A DNA stretch of 16,366 nt. It comes from a bacterium HR12. Its GTDB lineage: Bacteria > Actinomycetota > UBA4738 > HRBIN12. A program made the position numbers and the translations under genes. Under the pieces are notes generated by a model. The model had not been told where the DNA came from. It did not search any database and worked only from the letters and a program-made list of their open reading frames with translations. Positions 16,272-16,366 of the stretch are shown one piece after another (within the stretch, counting starts at the first letter, position 1; every line of letters starts with the position of its first letter). The stretch is from positions 1 through 16,366 of the forward strand of contig BEHO01000002.1 of the NCBI GenBank assembly GCA_002898915.1, read 5' to 3'.

Positions 16272-16366
16272 AGCTCCGAGCGATCCGGGTTCGTGAGCAC
16301 CTCCGCCGCCCCGAACTCGAGCGGCGCGAGCAGCTCGTCCGGCGGGTACAGGATCGGGTTGTTCCG
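16247..16366 (-). CDS. potD: ABC transporter substrate-binding protein, polyamine type (PotD-like), C-terminus only
   Basis: Only the last 39 codons are in the window; the gene continues past its end. The translation runs from RNNPILYPPDELLAPLEFG to NPDRSELWARVKAA, which matches the C-terminal helix pattern of PotD/PotF-type periplasmic or lipoprotein binding proteins (N-P-x-I-Y-P, then a LW-x-x-V-K-A-A ending). It precedes the two permease genes on the same strand, as expected for the transporter. The ATPase gene (potA type) should lie further upstream. Confidence 0.8.
   Translation of the reverse strand, partial: RNNPILYPPDELLAPLEFGAAEVLTNPDRSELWARVKAA

Noticed and set aside
1..16366. tRNA, rRNA, CRISPR array, transposase or attachment-site signatures
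   Set aside because: No such pattern was found by reading either strand; functionally coherent operons fill the window.

Overview
This is a GC-rich window (about 70% G+C by eye). GTG starts are common, stop/start overlaps are dense, and long meaningless antisense ORFs are plentiful. There are no rRNAs, tRNAs, insertion sequences or CRISPR arrays. The style suggests an uncultured or little-studied member of the Actinomycetota: a high-GC genome, an ilv operon controlled by a leader peptide whose start codon lies almost at the transcription start, and a PYROXD2-like FAD oxidoreductase. This placement is inference only; no phylogenetic marker is present.

Region 1 (1-2406, plus strand): the 3' part of a GGDEF-EAL cyclic-di-GMP protein, an intergenic perfect hairpin, and a predicted membrane-anchored protein with a degenerate receiver domain and a Gly/Pro-rich tail.

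Region 2 (10971 down to 2388, minus strand) is the core: a branched-chain amino acid operon. A sigma-70-like promoter is followed by a 15-residue leader peptide rich in Val, Leu and Ile, a long interrupted hairpin and an intrinsic terminator. Together these look like a ribosome-mediated attenuator. The genes then run orf107 (unknown), ilvB, ilvN, ilvC, leuA, leuB, cimA and a GNAT acetyltransferase. Most junctions are 4-8 nt stop/start overlaps. The enzymes cover acetolactate synthesis and reduction (valine/isoleucine), the first and third leucine steps, and the citramalate entry to 2-ketobutyrate for isoleucine. ilvD, ilvE and leuCD are not here. The last gene overlaps the convergent region 1 gene.

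Region 3 (16366 down to 11054, minus strand) is a transport and catabolic-looking cluster: the end of a polyamine-type substrate-binding protein (potD-like), two permeases (potB-like and potC-like), an SMP-30/gluconolactonase-like protein, a PYROXD2-like FAD oxidoreductase, and a DeoR-family repressor. The import ATPase is not in the window. The substrate is unknown.

The least explained items are orf107, which lies between the attenuator and ilvB and is translationally coupled to ilvB, and the pseudo-receiver membrane protein. No gene-free stretch exceeds 300 bases; the longest, 10774-11053, holds the ilv control region.
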